Source: Borrelia miyamotoi (lineage in GTDB: Bacteria > Spirochaetota > Spirochaetia > Borreliales > Borreliaceae). From it: a stretch of DNA of 64,000 bases. The position numbers and the translations under genes were made by a program. Location: positions 806,001-870,000 of the forward strand of contig NZ_AP024371.1 in NCBI RefSeq assembly GCF_019668505.1, written 5' to 3'. Below are positions 27,542 through 38,573 of this stretch, piece after piece. The first letter of the stretch is position 1, and each line of letters opens with the position of its first letter. The notes under the pieces are model-generated. The model was not told where the DNA came from and ran no database searches. It was given only the letters and a program-made list of their open reading frames with translations.

Positions 27542-30500
27542 ATGAATTTGTTTTGTATAAGAAATAAGATTGCCTTATCTTTTATTTTCTCGGTTTTAGT
27601 TTTTATATTAATTCTTGTAGTTTTTATTTTATCCATTCAAGCTCAAGTTTACTCTGTTAGGTTTTTTGTCATAAATTATCTTGAATCGAAATTGGGATTT
27701 AAAATCAAATATGATAAAATTGCTCCTTATTTTTTGTCTTCAATAAAAATAGATAATCTGGAATTAAGTTTAAGTGAGCGAGATAAAATATTGATGGATA
27801 CTGTTAAAGTAAATTTGGATTTATTTAAGCTGTTGTTAGGAGATAAAAACATTATTTTGGATGTTTTTGTAAAGGGTAGTATCTTGAGTTTTGATTTAAA
27901 TGATTTGCTTCTTAAGTCTCAGAATTTGAATTCCCATACATTGGAATTGAATGATGATAATACGAGTTATGCAATACTTGGTAAAATTTTTAGTGAGTTT
28001 GACAGTCTTCATATTTATTTAGAAGATATTAAAATTAATCTTAAATTAAATTCTGATAAATTTTTGAGATTTCAGATTAATAATTTTGCATTAAAGACTG
28101 TTGATGATGATTTTTTATTTAACTTTATTGTTGATTTTATCCCTCTTTCAGGTTTGAATTCTAATGTTAGTGCGGAGAATATTTTTGATTCTACTTTTTA
28201 TTTTGAAGGTAAATTTAAAAAGGATCTTAAAGATGGATATATTAATTTTAATTTTTTAGAATTGCACACAGGTTATTTTTCTTTGCTTGAGCAGGGATTT
28301 CAAATAAATTATTCAAAGGGAAATATTGAAATTTTTAATGTAAAAGAAAATTTGGATTTTAACTTAAGATATGATTTTAATAAAAATTTTTTAAGATTAG
28401 ATGCTTTGTTCTTTGATTTAAATCTTTTAAATTGGATAAGACTTAATGAGAATTTAAGTTATTATAAAAATTATCTTGATACAAATTTAAATGGTCAATT
28501 GGCATTTTCTTATGATTTTAAAGATAAAGATTTGAGGTATGCATTATTATTAGATTCATCTTCAAAAGCTGAAATAATAGGAAAAGAGATTCAGGGAGTA
28601 AAAATACAGATTAAGGGTAATGAAGAAGTTGCAGATATACAAAATGTTTTCATAAAACTTAAGAGAGGATTTATTTCTTATAAGGGTTTTTATTCTTTAA
28701 AAGATTTAGTACCAATAGGAAGACTTGATTTTAAATCTGCAAAGATTTTTAGTTGTAAAGATATTAATGGGTATTTAGATTTTAGTAATAAAAATAAATA
28801 TTTTTTGGTAAAATCTGATAATTTCAGTATTGGAAGGCTTAAAGTTCAAGATTTAAATATGAAAACAAATTTTTATAAGGACAGAATCTATGTTGATTAT
28901 TTGTTAAATTTTATTAACAATAAGTCTAAAATTTCATTAAAGGGTGATTTTAATAAAGAAAATTTTAATCTTAATTTAGGTGTCAAAGAGTTTCCTATGC
29001 TTTTTTTGAAGGATATTTTACCAGAATCATTCATTATTAAGATTATTCCTGAATATTTTTTCTCAGGTAAGTATTTGAATTTGGCTTCGGATTTTGATTT
29101 AAATACTTTTGATTATGCTAAGAGTAAATTGAATAATCTTAATTTTACTATCTCATCAAAATTAGATGATTTTAGTTTATTATTTGATGCTAGTGGAGAA
29201 AAGGGTGTTTATAAGATAAATTATTTTAATTATGGTAATGTAGATTGTAGTATAAATTCTAGTTTTTTTATACAGTTTTTTGAAGATAGTTTTAAGATAA
29301 ATACTAAGATTAATTATTTGAATAGAACTTATCCTTTGTATTTTGAGTGGGATTTCAAAAATAGATATGTGAACTTTGAATTTTCGCCTAAGGCACGGGC
29401 CGGTCTAAATTATTCTGATTCATTAATAGTTTATTTTTTTAATATTAATAATTTTCATTTTTATAATGGAGATTATGAGATTTTATTGAATGTTAATTCT
29501 TATGGTAATTACCAAAAAGTTAATGATGATTTGAATGTTACAATTACTGATTTTAGATTAGATAGAATTTCTGATAATCCTTCTTACAATTTTAATTTTA
29601 GCTTTGAGGGTTTATATGAGCATAAAGAAATTAGTCTTTCAAATATTAGGTTTATCAATAAGGTTTCAAATTTACAAGGGCAAGGATATTTTAATTTAAA
29701 TGATAAACTTCGTGGTGATTTGAACTTATTTTCAAACTTGAATTCAGAGCGTTATTTTTTTGGTGTTACTTCCAATGAAGATAGCAGTTATTTTTTTGGT
29801 AGATTTCAGGGATTAGATTTTAATAATTTGAAATTTTTGTCTTTATTAAACGGAAAAATTAATGGTAACTTTATTTTTGTATTGAGTTTTAAAGAGAGTA
29901 ATTTATTTAATTACTCTCTTAATGCTTATCTTGAAACAGATAGTCTTTCTTTGGCAGGTATTCCTACATATTGTTCTTTAAATGTAGGATTGATTGATAA
30001 TAATTTTAATCTTTATAACATAAAGGCTATCCAGAACAAAAAAGAAATTTTAACAGGTAATGTTAGATATGATATGAAGAATTCTGTTGGAGTTTCTAAT
30101 TTGAATTTTAATAGCACACTTTTCTCTTCAAGTGTGAATGCAAGTTTTCAGAAATTTGAAAATAAAGAAGAGGAAGAATTTGGTATTTTAAAGAGTGAGA
30201 CTGATGGAGAGATTGCTTTCAGGGCTATAAGGTATAAAGACAATGATCTATCTGATATTACAATTGAATTTAGAAATAATCTTGAAAGGTTTAGCATGTC
30301 ATCAATTGAGTATGATCTTATTAATTGTTTGTATAAATATGGTAACGGTAATTTTAATATTAGGTTAAATGATTATTTACCTCTTAGTTTTGATGCGTCA
30401 GGTAACATTTTTGGAAATAAAATTGCCAGCAGCATTCAAGATATTAAATTTGATTCAAAGTTAATTACAAAAGATTTATTAGGTTCAAAAATACTTTTTA

Positions 30501-31930
30501 ATTTTAAAAAATATTTTCTTCTTTATGATATTAATTTGGCTGGCAAATTGGATGTTAATGGTAATTTATATAATCCCAATCTTAATGGAGAGTTTGAGAT
30601 CTTAGATGGTTCCATAAGCAATGGATATCTAAAATCTTCTAGACAGTATGGAAAGAGTAGGATTTTAAAGTTTGTTAATGTGCCGGTTATTATTAATGAT
30701 AATAATGTGATTATTGAGCACAAATTTAATTTAGATTATTATTCTGATGTCAATTTTGCTGCACGGCTGAGCCTAAATTTTTTAAGTGATAGTGTTGTTG
30801 ATTATTATAAAATAAATATTGGTGTTTATGGTAGTTCTGGAGCACCTATTCAGTTTGATGATATAACTATAAATTTTACTGGACATGTTTTAGGTGATTT
30901 TTTTATTGAAGGTAATTTTGAAGAGATTATGTTGAGAGGAAATCTGAATGTTTCGAATGCTTGGATTTACTTACTTGAAAATTCGATTGTTGATTTATTA
31001 ATAGATCCTTATAAAAGATCAAGGAAGCCCATAGTGTCTGATGTTAAATTTAAGGGTTTGGATATTGATATGGATTTTAAAATTCATTTTGATAGTAATG
31101 TTGCTTTTCATTGGCCCGATAATAAGATTTCTTTTTTGAATGCTGTTATTGCAAGAGGGAATGAGCTTGAGGTTAAATTTGATACTAAAACGGATGATTT
31201 TCTTCTTAAGGGAGATTTGAGTATTTCAAGTGGTTCTTTTAATTATAATAATAATCAATTTGTTTTCAAAGGTGGTTCATACATATCTTTTAATGAAAAT
31301 AAGAATAAATTTGATCCTTGGGTAAAAGCTGAGGCAACAAATGTCATTAAGGATGGTAGTGAAAATTTGTTAATAACAATGAGTATAGATGGGCCTTTAA
31401 GTTTGTGGAAGCTTAGCTTTTCATCTTATCCTGTGCGAACAGAGCAAGAGATAAAATATCTTTTATCAAATGCAATAATTGGAGGCGAGCATGGCTTACA
31501 GTCAGCGGGCACAAATACGGCTGAAATGGCACTTGGTTTAGCTAGTGATATTCTGGTTGATCTGATAGTACAACCTATTGAAGATTATGTGCGTTCTGTA
31601 TTAAAATTAGACCTGTTGAGTATAAAAACGGATATATTAAGGAATGCTATTGGTACCTTGGGGAATCCAACAACTTTTGCAGGTGTTCTTGATAAGACAA
31701 ATGTTAAAGTGGGTAAGTATATTGTCGATGGTGTTTTTGCTAAAGCAGGATTTGGATTTTTGAAAGAAAAAGTCACGCCATTTTCTCAGAATTTAAACTT
31801 TAGTGTTAATTTTGGTCTTGAGCTTGATTCGCCATTTTTCTTTGTTGACTATGTTTTTGATTATAATTTTATGAAACATGGTCATGGGATAGGAAGTCAA
31901 ATATCTATTTTTTGGAAGTTTAAATACTGA
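27542..31930 (+). CDS. tamB: TamB/DUF490-type translocation and assembly protein
   Basis: 1462 residues: N-terminal signal-anchor (about 10-35), a very long beta-rich AsmA/TamB-like body of repeated short strands, and the conserved C-terminal TamB domain (LSISSGSFNYNNNQFVFKGG, then EQEIKYLLSNAI and a final beta section). TamB-type proteins form a hydrophobic groove across the periplasm, working with BamA-type barrels in protein or lipid transport. Here it precedes bamA by 18 bases; Borrelia is known to have a TamB that interacts with BamA and to lack TamA. No clear ribosome site precedes the ATG. Confidence 0.9.
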   Translation: MNLFCIRNKIALSFIFSVLVFILILVVFILSIQAQVYSVRFFVINYLESKLGFKIKYDKIAPYFLSSIKIDNLELSLSERDKILMDTVKVNLDLFKLLLGDKNIILDVFVKGSILSFDLNDLLLKSQNLNSHTLELNDDNTSYAILGKIFSEFDSLHIYLEDIKINLKLNSDKFLRFQINNFALKTVDDDFLFNFIVDFIPLSGLNSNVSAENIFDSTFYFEGKFKKDLKDGYINFNFLELHTGYFSLLEQGFQINYSKGNIEIFNVKENLDFNLRYDFNKNFLRLDALFFDLNLLNWIRLNENLSYYKNYLDTNLNGQLAFSYDFKDKDLRYALLLDSSSKAEIIGKEIQGVKIQIKGNEEVADIQNVFIKLKRGFISYKGFYSLKDLVPIGRLDFKSAKIFSCKDINGYLDFSNKNKYFLVKSDNFSIGRLKVQDLNMKTNFYKDRIYVDYLLNFINNKSKISLKGDFNKENFNLNLGVKEFPMLFLKDILPESFIIKIIPEYFFSGKYLNLASDFDLNTFDYAKSKLNNLNFTISSKLDDFSLLFDASGEKGVYKINYFNYGNVDCSINSSFFIQFFEDSFKINTKINYLNRTYPLYFEWDFKNRYVNFEFSPKARAGLNYSDSLIVYFFNINNFHFYNGDYEILLNVNSYGNYQKVNDDLNVTITDFRLDRISDNPSYNFNFSFEGLYEHKEISLSNIRFINKVSNLQGQGYFNLNDKLRGDLNLFSNLNSERYFFGVTSNEDSSYFFGRFQGLDFNNLKFLSLLNGKINGNFIFVLSFKESNLFNYSLNAYLETDSLSLAGIPTYCSLNVGLIDNNFNLYNIKAIQNKKEILTGNVRYDMKNSVGVSNLNFNSTLFSSSVNASFQKFENKEEEEFGILKSETDGEIAFRAIRYKDNDLSDITIEFRNNLERFSMSSIEYDLINCLYKYGNGNFNIRLNDYLPLSFDASGNIFGNKIASSIQDIKFDSKLITKDLLGSKILFNFKKYFLLYDINLAGKLDVNGNLYNPNLNGEFEILDGSISNGYLKSSRQYGKSRILKFVNVPVIINDNNVIIEHKFNLDYYSDVNFAARLSLNFLSDSVVDYYKINIGVYGSSGAPIQFDDITINFTGHVLGDFFIEGNFEEIMLRGNLNVSNAWIYLLENSIVDLLIDPYKRSRKPIVSDVKFKGLDIDMDFKIHFDSNVAFHWPDNKISFLNAVIARGNELEVKFDTKTDDFLLKGDLSISSGSFNYNNNQFVFKGGSYISFNENKNKFDPWVKAEATNVIKDGSENLLITMSIDGPLSLWKLSFSSYPVRTEQEIKYLLSNAIIGGEHGLQSAGTNTAEMALGLASDILVDLIVQPIEDYVRSVLKLDLLSIKTDILRNAIGTLGNPTTFAGVLDKTNVKVGKYIVDGVFAKAGFGFLKEKVTPFSQNLNFSVNFGLELDSPFFFVDYVFDYNFMKHGHGIGSQISIFWKFKY

Positions 31931-31948
31931 GTTATTAAGGGGTTTGCG

Positions 31949-34408
31949 ATGCGGTTATTTAAAACTTTTGTTTTTATGGGTTTTTTCTTGTTTGTATTTG
32001 ATTTTGTTTATTCTCAAGATGACTATAAGGGCAAAATGATAAGGAGTATTGATTTTAATGGACTTAAGAATATAAAGGAAAATGATCTTGGATTTATTTT
32101 AAATTCTTATTTGGGACAACTTTACTCTGATGAACTTTTTGATAGGTTGCAAATTGATCTTTATGCCCTTGATTATTTTGAAGGATTTATTCGACCTGAG
32201 TTTAAATTAGAAGATGATAAGCTTGCTATTACATTTTTTGTAAAGGAAAAATCCTTAATAAATACTGTTACTTTTATTGATTATAGTGGAGTTTTTTGGA
32301 ATAGTGAATTGCGAGATAAATCAAGTGTTAAAGTAAAAGATGCTTTAAATCTTTCAAAGGTTAAGAAAAGTGTTGTTGAGTTTGAGGAAATGTATAAAGA
32401 CGCTGGTTATCTTGATGTTTCTGTTGAATTTGATGTTAAAGAGGAAAATGCTTTAGTAGATATTGTGTTTAAAATTAATGCTGGTCCTAAATATGTTGTT
32501 AAAGAGGTTTCTTTTGAGGGTAATTTGAACTTTAAGAGTAGTACTCTTAGAAAATATTTAGTATCAAAAACTGCATCTTTGTTTTTTGATGGCAAATATT
32601 TAGAGTCAAATGTTGCTAAAGATAAAGTGCGACTTGAATCTTATTATAAGAATAATGGATACGTTAATGCAAAGGTTGTAAATAATACTGTAGATATACA
32701 AGATCCTGTTGATTCTAAAAAATTAGAGAAAGGGGTTTATTTAAAGTATTTTATTTCAGAAGGCGATGTTTTTAAGTTTGGTAAGTTTGAAATTATTGGT
32801 AATTTAGTTTTTCAATTGGAAGAATTGCAATCTTTAATTACCTTTAAAGAAGGGGATATTTTTGATGATTCGAGATTTGAACAGGATTTTGCAAAAATTA
32901 GGGAAAAATATTATTCAGATGGTTATATTTTTACAGAGATTGTACCTTCCAGAATTATAAGAGATGAATTTGTAGATTATTCTATTAAGATCTTTGAAAG
33001 AGAGAAAGCACATATTGAGTCTATTACTGTTTCAGGTAATAAGAGAACATCTGATCATGTAATTCTTAGAGAAATTCCGCTAGTAGAAGGTGATATTTTT
33101 AGTCTAGAAAGGCTTCGTATGGGAATGCTTAATTTGCAAAGAATTGGCTATTTTGGAAATGTTATACCCGACATTGTTCCAAGTAATACTGAAGGTTTAA
33201 TGAAAATAAATTTTACTGTAGAAGAGCGAGAGACAGCAAGTTTTAGATTTGGTATGAATTTTGGTGGGGTGAGTAATTCTTGGCTTCCATTCTCAATTTT
33301 TGGACAATGGGAAGAATCTAATTTTTTAGGTGAAGGGTATTCTTTGTCTGCAAGACTTAATCTTGCTTTTTCAGAGCAAAGCTTTCGATTTATGTTTGAG
33401 GATAATTGGTTTATGCAGACTAGGTGGACTGTTGGAGGATTTATTGATTTTTCACATTCTATAAATACAGCTTATCAAGATATTAATGGTCCTATTTTTG
33501 TAGGAAAAAAGGAAGTCCCTGACCCTTTTGTAAGTTGGGTGGGATATAATGGTGCTAAAAATTTTTCGGATTATAATTTTATGAATTATTCTTTAGCTAA
33601 ATTTAGTATTAGTGGATTTACTGGCTATAATTTTTTAAATTATCTTGGTAAGCAATCATTTATTGGTACTGTGCAAACTGCTTTGAAATATGTATATTAT
33701 GATAATAATGTTAATAGACCTTCAAATTACTATTTAAGAGATAATCATAATACTGTTAGATTTGAAAATTCTCTTGGTTTTAGTATTGCGTGGGATACAA
33801 GAAATTCCCAGTCTTTGTCTAATAATGGTTTTTTGCTTAAGCAACAATTTGATTTCTTTGGTGGATTTTTATTTGGGCAGAGTCATTTTTCAAAATCCAC
33901 AACAACTTTTGAAAGATATTTCTCTCTTTTGGGATATCAGGATGTTTTTAACTCATTTTTTGATTTAATCTTAACTCTACGAAGCGTTTATTCAAATATT
34001 TTGCCACCACTTGGGAATGGTTTTGAAATAGAATTACAGCCACATCACCTTATAGTCATTAGTGAGAACTTTATGATTGCAAGAGGATGGGGAATTTTGA
34101 ACAATATTTATAGTTCATTTGTTAATACTGTTCAGTTGTCAATGCCTTTAATTAAAAATATTCTGGTTTGGGATATTTTGTTTTTAGATGTGGCTTCGTA
34201 TTCTCTAGAAGGACAAGACAATGCTTTATTTGTTCCTTTTGATAATTTTATTTTTAGTTGGGGTTTTGGAGTTAGAAGTGTATTGCCTCAAATGCCTTTA
34301 TCTCTTGTAATAGCGTATCCATTTCATTTTAATAATGCAGGTGTTAATAGGTATCATGATTTTTATGGAGGATTCAAATTTTTCTTAGCAGTTGATATGA
34401 GATACTGA
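31949..34408 (+). CDS. bamA: Outer-membrane assembly factor BamA
   Basis: 819 residues: signal peptide (cleavage near VYS-QDD, about residue 22), POTRA repeats across about 28-430 (for instance IRSIDFNGLKNI, VKEVSFEGNLNF, FGKFEIIGNLVF and IESITVSGNKRT as domain starts), then a 16-strand-type barrel ending in an aromatic-rich strand with terminal FFLAVDMRY. It inserts beta-barrel proteins into the outer membrane. AAGGGG upstream supports the ATG. It lies between tamB and skp. Confidence 0.95.
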   Translation: MRLFKTFVFMGFFLFVFDFVYSQDDYKGKMIRSIDFNGLKNIKENDLGFILNSYLGQLYSDELFDRLQIDLYALDYFEGFIRPEFKLEDDKLAITFFVKEKSLINTVTFIDYSGVFWNSELRDKSSVKVKDALNLSKVKKSVVEFEEMYKDAGYLDVSVEFDVKEENALVDIVFKINAGPKYVVKEVSFEGNLNFKSSTLRKYLVSKTASLFFDGKYLESNVAKDKVRLESYYKNNGYVNAKVVNNTVDIQDPVDSKKLEKGVYLKYFISEGDVFKFGKFEIIGNLVFQLEELQSLITFKEGDIFDDSRFEQDFAKIREKYYSDGYIFTEIVPSRIIRDEFVDYSIKIFEREKAHIESITVSGNKRTSDHVILREIPLVEGDIFSLERLRMGMLNLQRIGYFGNVIPDIVPSNTEGLMKINFTVEERETASFRFGMNFGGVSNSWLPFSIFGQWEESNFLGEGYSLSARLNLAFSEQSFRFMFEDNWFMQTRWTVGGFIDFSHSINTAYQDINGPIFVGKKEVPDPFVSWVGYNGAKNFSDYNFMNYSLAKFSISGFTGYNFLNYLGKQSFIGTVQTALKYVYYDNNVNRPSNYYLRDNHNTVRFENSLGFSIAWDTRNSQSLSNNGFLLKQQFDFFGGFLFGQSHFSKSTTTFERYFSLLGYQDVFNSFFDLILTLRSVYSNILPPLGNGFEIELQPHHLIVISENFMIARGWGILNNIYSSFVNTVQLSMPLIKNILVWDILFLDVASYSLEGQDNALFVPFDNFIFSWGFGVRSVLPQMPLSLVIAYPFHFNNAGVNRYHDFYGGFKFFLAVDMRY

Positions 34409-34452
34409 TATAATTTAGTCAGTTTGTATACTGATATAATAAGGAGGATTTT

Positions 34453-34971
34453 ATGGCTTTAGTAGTTTTTGTATTTTCATGTTTCTTCCCATTAAATATT
34501 TTTTCAGTCAATATGACAAAAGTGGGTATTGTAGATTTTGAAAAAGTTGTAATTGGATTTTTGAGTCCACAGTTAAAATCTAATCTTGAAAAATTAAAAA
34601 GTCATTATCAAGAGGAAATAGATACTTTGAATTCTGAGATTAAAGATTTGAAAAAAATGTACGATGAATCTGTTAGTCTTCATGATTTGGAAAACGCTAA
34701 ATTATATGGCAATCAGTATAACTTGAAGATTGATGAGCTTAAGAAGCTTAGAAGCTTGGCTAAGAATAATCTTGAGCAACAGAAGCAAATTAATATAAAC
34801 AGTCTAAATAGTGATGGATTGCTTTGGAGCAAAATACTTAATGGTGTTCAGTATGTTGCAGAAGCTCATGGTATTTCTTTGGTTATGAAAAAGGATAGTC
34901 CTTATATTCTTTATTATAATAGTACAGTTGATATAACAGACGATGTAATTAAGCATTTAAGTGAGCAATAG
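34453..34971 (+). CDS. skp: OmpH/Skp-like periplasmic chaperone
   Basis: 172 residues: hydrophobic start (4-20), then KVGIVDFEKV and a long charged coiled coil (about 45-115), as in Skp. The last part (YVAEAHGISLVMKKDSPYILY) matches the family's C-terminal beta strands. AAGGAGG 5 bases before the ATG fixes the start, although the predicted signal peptide then has no positive residue at its N-terminus, which is unusual. Skp carries unfolded outer-membrane proteins to BamA, encoded just upstream. Confidence 0.85.
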   Translation: MALVVFVFSCFFPLNIFSVNMTKVGIVDFEKVVIGFLSPQLKSNLEKLKSHYQEEIDTLNSEIKDLKKMYDESVSLHDLENAKLYGNQYNLKIDELKKLRSLAKNNLEQQKQININSLNSDGLLWSKILNGVQYVAEAHGISLVMKKDSPYILYYNSTVDITDDVIKHLSEQ

Positions 34972-35021
34972 TATTTTGTTAGAATTTTTCTTTAATTATT
35001 GTTTTATTTTTTATTGCCTAT

Positions 35022-35050
35022 AATCAAATATTGAGGGTCAATATTTGATT
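35022..35050 (+). terminator. Perfect 13-bp inverted repeat after skp
   Basis: Two 13-base arms with a GGG loop, 50 bases after the skp stop, followed by TTAACATTG. The stem is perfect but AT-rich and the T tract is short. It probably ends the tamB-bamA-skp transcript or stabilises its 3' end; a protein-binding site is the alternative. The rest of the 331-base gap up to mutS shows only the mutS promoter. Confidence 0.6.
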
Positions 35051-35230
35051 TTAACATTGATCTTAAGTATTATATTGTATGCGTTTAAGTCATTAAATAC
35101 TCTTTCATATCACTTTTTAAGTATTCTTATTTTTTTTTAATATGAGACCTTTTAAGTTTTTAGTTGCTTTCTCTAAATGAATTTATTGAATTTTATTAAT
35201 TAAGCTTATAAAAGTAGTATTTTAAGTATG

Positions 35231-35260
35231 TTGTAAAATTTTAATAATATCAATTATAAT
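35231..35260 (+). promoter_or_regulatory. Promoter of mutS
   Basis: TTGTAA, 18 bases, TATAAT, ending 42 bases before the mutS ATG. Good -10, moderate -35. Confidence 0.45.
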
Positions 35261-35302
35261 TTTAATATTGGCTAAATTATTAACAAATAATTATTAACAA
35301 AT

Positions 35303-37885
35303 ATGGAAAAAGATCTTACGCCTATGATGAGGCAATATTTAAATATTAAAAACAAATATAAAGATGCTATTCTATTTTTTAGAGTAGGTAGTTTTTATGA
35401 AATGTTTTTTGATGATGCTATCCAGGGAAGCAAGCTTTTAGGTTTAACTCTTACTAAAAAAGAGGATGTTCCTATGTGTGGAGTGCCTTGTCATGCGAGT
35501 AAAGAATATATAAAAAGGTTAATTTTACTTGATAAAAAGGTTGCGATTTGTGAGCAAGGAGTACAAACAGATTCTAAGGGGCCTTTGGAAAGAGAGGTTG
35601 TTGAAGTTATAAGCCCTGGAGTTGTGGTTGATGAAGATTTTTTGCAGGATGATGTTAATAATTACTTGGTAGCTATTAGTGATTATAAGGATTACTGTTC
35701 ATTTTCGTATATAGATTTATCAACATCTAGGCTTGGAATAATCCTTTATGAGTGTAATTTTTTAGAAAAATTAAGACGGGATATTGAAAAGTACTTTCCA
35801 AGAGAAATAATAGTTTCTGAGAGCTTTTATTATCAGTATTCAGACAAGCTTGTTCTTGATCGATTTTTAGTCAATAAAGTTCCAAATTGGCATTTGAATA
35901 AAGAAATTGCTATAAAAGCATTAAAAGAGCATTTTAATGTGCTCAGTTTGAGTTCTCTTGGATTCAAAGAAGACGATCCTTATTATATTTCGTCTTTTTT
36001 AATTATCGACTACATAAAGAACAACTTGAAAAATTTATTGAGAAATATTGATACGATTCATATTAATAATGATTCTGCATATATGTTTCTTGATGATATT
36101 ACTCAAATAAATCTTGAACTTGTTAAAAACAATAATGATCTGACTGCTAGTTATTCTCTTTATTCAGTTTTAAATGATTGCAAAACCTCAATGGGGAAGA
36201 GGCTCTTAAGAGAATATATATTAAATCCCCTTCTGGATATTGTTGCCATTAACAATAGATTAGATCATGTAGAATTTTTAAACAACAATATTAATTTAAG
36301 TATGAAATTAAGAGATATTCTTGGTGATGTTTGGGATATTGAAAGAGTAATCTCAAGACTTCAAATGAGAAAATATGTTAAGAAAGATTTTTTATTTATT
36401 CGAGAAGCTTTAATTGCATTTTTTTCGATAAAGGGGTTATTTGAAAAGTATTTTTTTGATTATTGGATATTCGATATTAATGATGAAGGTGATATAGGAG
36501 AAGTTTATTCTTTAATTAATACTTCTATCTCAGAGGAGCATGATGAACTTATTAAACATGGATATGATTCTAATATTGATCGTTTAAGAGAGCTCAAAAA
36601 TAATGCAAGCAAGTATGTTGATGATTATCTTAATTTTGAGAGGAGTTTTAGTAAGATTAATGGTCTTAAAATTAAGAGAACTAACATTCGAGGTTTATTT
36701 TTTGAGGTTACTAAGAGTTATTATGGGCAAGTTCCATCTCATTTCATGGAAAGTCAAACTTTAAATTCTGTTAAAAGATATAAAACCAGTAAGCTTATTG
36801 AACTTGAAAAAGACATTAATGATGCTGAAGATAGTTTATCAGCTCTTGAACAAGAAATATTTGATGGGATAGCTTTAAGAATTGTTAAGCATAGTGCACT
36901 TATTAAAAGAATTGCTGAATTTTATGCATATGTTGATGTAATTTCTAATTTTGCATATTTAGCTAAGAAGAATGAATATGTAAGACCTACTCTGACCAAT
37001 AACAAAGAAATTATTCTTGAGTGTGCCAGACATCCTGTTGTTGAACATTATATGAGAGGTTTGGATAATTTTACTAAAAATTCTGTGAAGATTGACAGTG
37101 AGAAATATTTTTGTTTAATGACTGGTCCTAATATGGCAGGTAAGTCAACTTATTTGCGTCAGACTGCTTTAGTTGTTTTAATGGGACATATTGGTTCTTT
37201 TGTTCCTGCTGATAAGGCTGTAATCGGGGTTACAGATAAGATTTTCTGTAGGATCGGAGCAAGTGATAATATTTCCAAAGGGGAGTCTACATTTTTAGTA
37301 GAAATGAATGAAACGGCTAATATTTTAAGAAATGCAACGCAAGATAGTTTGATAATTATGGATGAAGTTGGTAGAGGTACTAGTACTAATGATGGACTTG
37401 CTATTGCATGTTCAATAGTTGAATATATTTTAGGACATATTAAATCTAGGAGTTTATTTGCAACTCATTTTCATGAACTTTCAGCTATTAATCATAGTTC
37501 TTTTGTTAACCTTTCAATGAAAATTGAGAGGCAGGGTAATGAGCTTATCTTTTTACGAGAAGTTGAAGAAAAACCTTCTCTTAATTCTTATGGAATTTAT
37601 GTTGCTCATATAGCTGGGATACCTTTAAAAGTTATTGAGAGAGCTAATATTATGCTTAAAAGCTTAGCAAATCGAGAGCACTTGTATGTGCCAGAATTTT
37701 TTACTTCAGCTATTTCTGTGACTAATGATAGTGAAGAAGAGATAGAAAAAAATTTATGTTATACAGCCGATCTTAATGCTTATTTAGAACTTAAAGATTT
37801 TATTTCTAAAATAGATATCAATAATATTACTCCTTTGCAAGCGATGAGTTTACTAAAAGAAATGGTTTTAAAGATTAAGGTATAG
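35303..37885 (+). CDS. mutS: DNA mismatch repair protein MutS
   Basis: 860 residues. The N-terminal mismatch-recognition motif is FFRVGSFYEMFFDDA (the F-x-E is intact). The ATPase has Walker A TGPNMAGKST (about 606-615), a signature DEVGRGTSTNDG and the ATHFHEL switch. Length is normal for MutS1. No ribosome site is seen before the ATG. comF follows after 14 bases. Confidence 0.96.
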   Translation: MEKDLTPMMRQYLNIKNKYKDAILFFRVGSFYEMFFDDAIQGSKLLGLTLTKKEDVPMCGVPCHASKEYIKRLILLDKKVAICEQGVQTDSKGPLEREVVEVISPGVVVDEDFLQDDVNNYLVAISDYKDYCSFSYIDLSTSRLGIILYECNFLEKLRRDIEKYFPREIIVSESFYYQYSDKLVLDRFLVNKVPNWHLNKEIAIKALKEHFNVLSLSSLGFKEDDPYYISSFLIIDYIKNNLKNLLRNIDTIHINNDSAYMFLDDITQINLELVKNNNDLTASYSLYSVLNDCKTSMGKRLLREYILNPLLDIVAINNRLDHVEFLNNNINLSMKLRDILGDVWDIERVISRLQMRKYVKKDFLFIREALIAFFSIKGLFEKYFFDYWIFDINDEGDIGEVYSLINTSISEEHDELIKHGYDSNIDRLRELKNNASKYVDDYLNFERSFSKINGLKIKRTNIRGLFFEVTKSYYGQVPSHFMESQTLNSVKRYKTSKLIELEKDINDAEDSLSALEQEIFDGIALRIVKHSALIKRIAEFYAYVDVISNFAYLAKKNEYVRPTLTNNKEIILECARHPVVEHYMRGLDNFTKNSVKIDSEKYFCLMTGPNMAGKSTYLRQTALVVLMGHIGSFVPADKAVIGVTDKIFCRIGASDNISKGESTFLVEMNETANILRNATQDSLIIMDEVGRGTSTNDGLAIACSIVEYILGHIKSRSLFATHFHELSAINHSSFVNLSMKIERQGNELIFLREVEEKPSLNSYGIYVAHIAGIPLKVIERANIMLKSLANREHLYVPEFFTSAISVTNDSEEEIEKNLCYTADLNAYLELKDFISKIDINNITPLQAMSLLKEMVLKIKV

Positions 37886-37899
37886 GTAAAGGAGTATAG

Positions 37900-38505
37900 A
37901 TGTGTAATTGGGTTATTTTAAAAAGCATATTTCTTCCCTTTTGTTCTTGTTGTCATAAAGATTATGTTTGTTTGAATGCTCTTTGCAAGAGTTGTGTTGA
38001 ATTTTTTCATTTTGATATTAAGATGAAAGGTAATATTTGGTATTTTTTTGAATATAAAAATGAATATAAAAGGTTGATTCTTGCTTATAAAAAAGATGGA
38101 CAAAGATCGCTTGGTAAATTTTTTGCAAACGGGATTTTGCAATTTTTAAAAAGCATTGATTTTGATTTGGTTGTTAGTGTTCCTTGCAGTTTTAAGAGAA
38201 AGGCTTTTTATGGTTTTGATCATATGGAATATATTGGGGATTTATTGGTTAGTAATGGGATAAATTATATTAATGTTTTTAAACGAGGATTGGGTAGGAG
38301 TCAAAAATTTTTGCGTAGAGATTTGAGGCATAGTAATTTAGGAAATAAAGTTAAATTAAAATTGAGGCATAGAAATATTAAGCTTAAAAGAATCATATTG
38401 ATTGATGATATTGTGACTACAGGGGTGTCCATGTCTTTGTGTGAAGATATTCTTACAAAATATGGAGCTTGGAGTGTCCTAAAGCTATCAATTGCAAGGG
38501 GCTAG
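37900..38505 (+). CDS. comF: ComF family phosphoribosyltransferase-like protein
   Basis: 201 residues: an N-terminal zinc ribbon (CSCCHKDYVC, then CKSC) and a C-terminal type I PRTase domain with the PRPP motif ILIDDIVTTGVS and the upstream VVSVP strand. ComF proteins act in DNA uptake in competent bacteria; in Borrelia, with no known competence, the role is open. AAAGGAG 8 bases before the ATG supports the start. Confidence 0.88.
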   Translation: MCNWVILKSIFLPFCSCCHKDYVCLNALCKSCVEFFHFDIKMKGNIWYFFEYKNEYKRLILAYKKDGQRSLGKFFANGILQFLKSIDFDLVVSVPCSFKRKAFYGFDHMEYIGDLLVSNGINYINVFKRGLGRSQKFLRRDLRHSNLGNKVKLKLRHRNIKLKRIILIDDIVTTGVSMSLCEDILTKYGAWSVLKLSIARG

Positions 38506-38573
38506 TTAGTTATTATTATCTTGACATTTATTGTTATTAATGTTAGCCTTTAGTTGCGTTGATTATTATATTT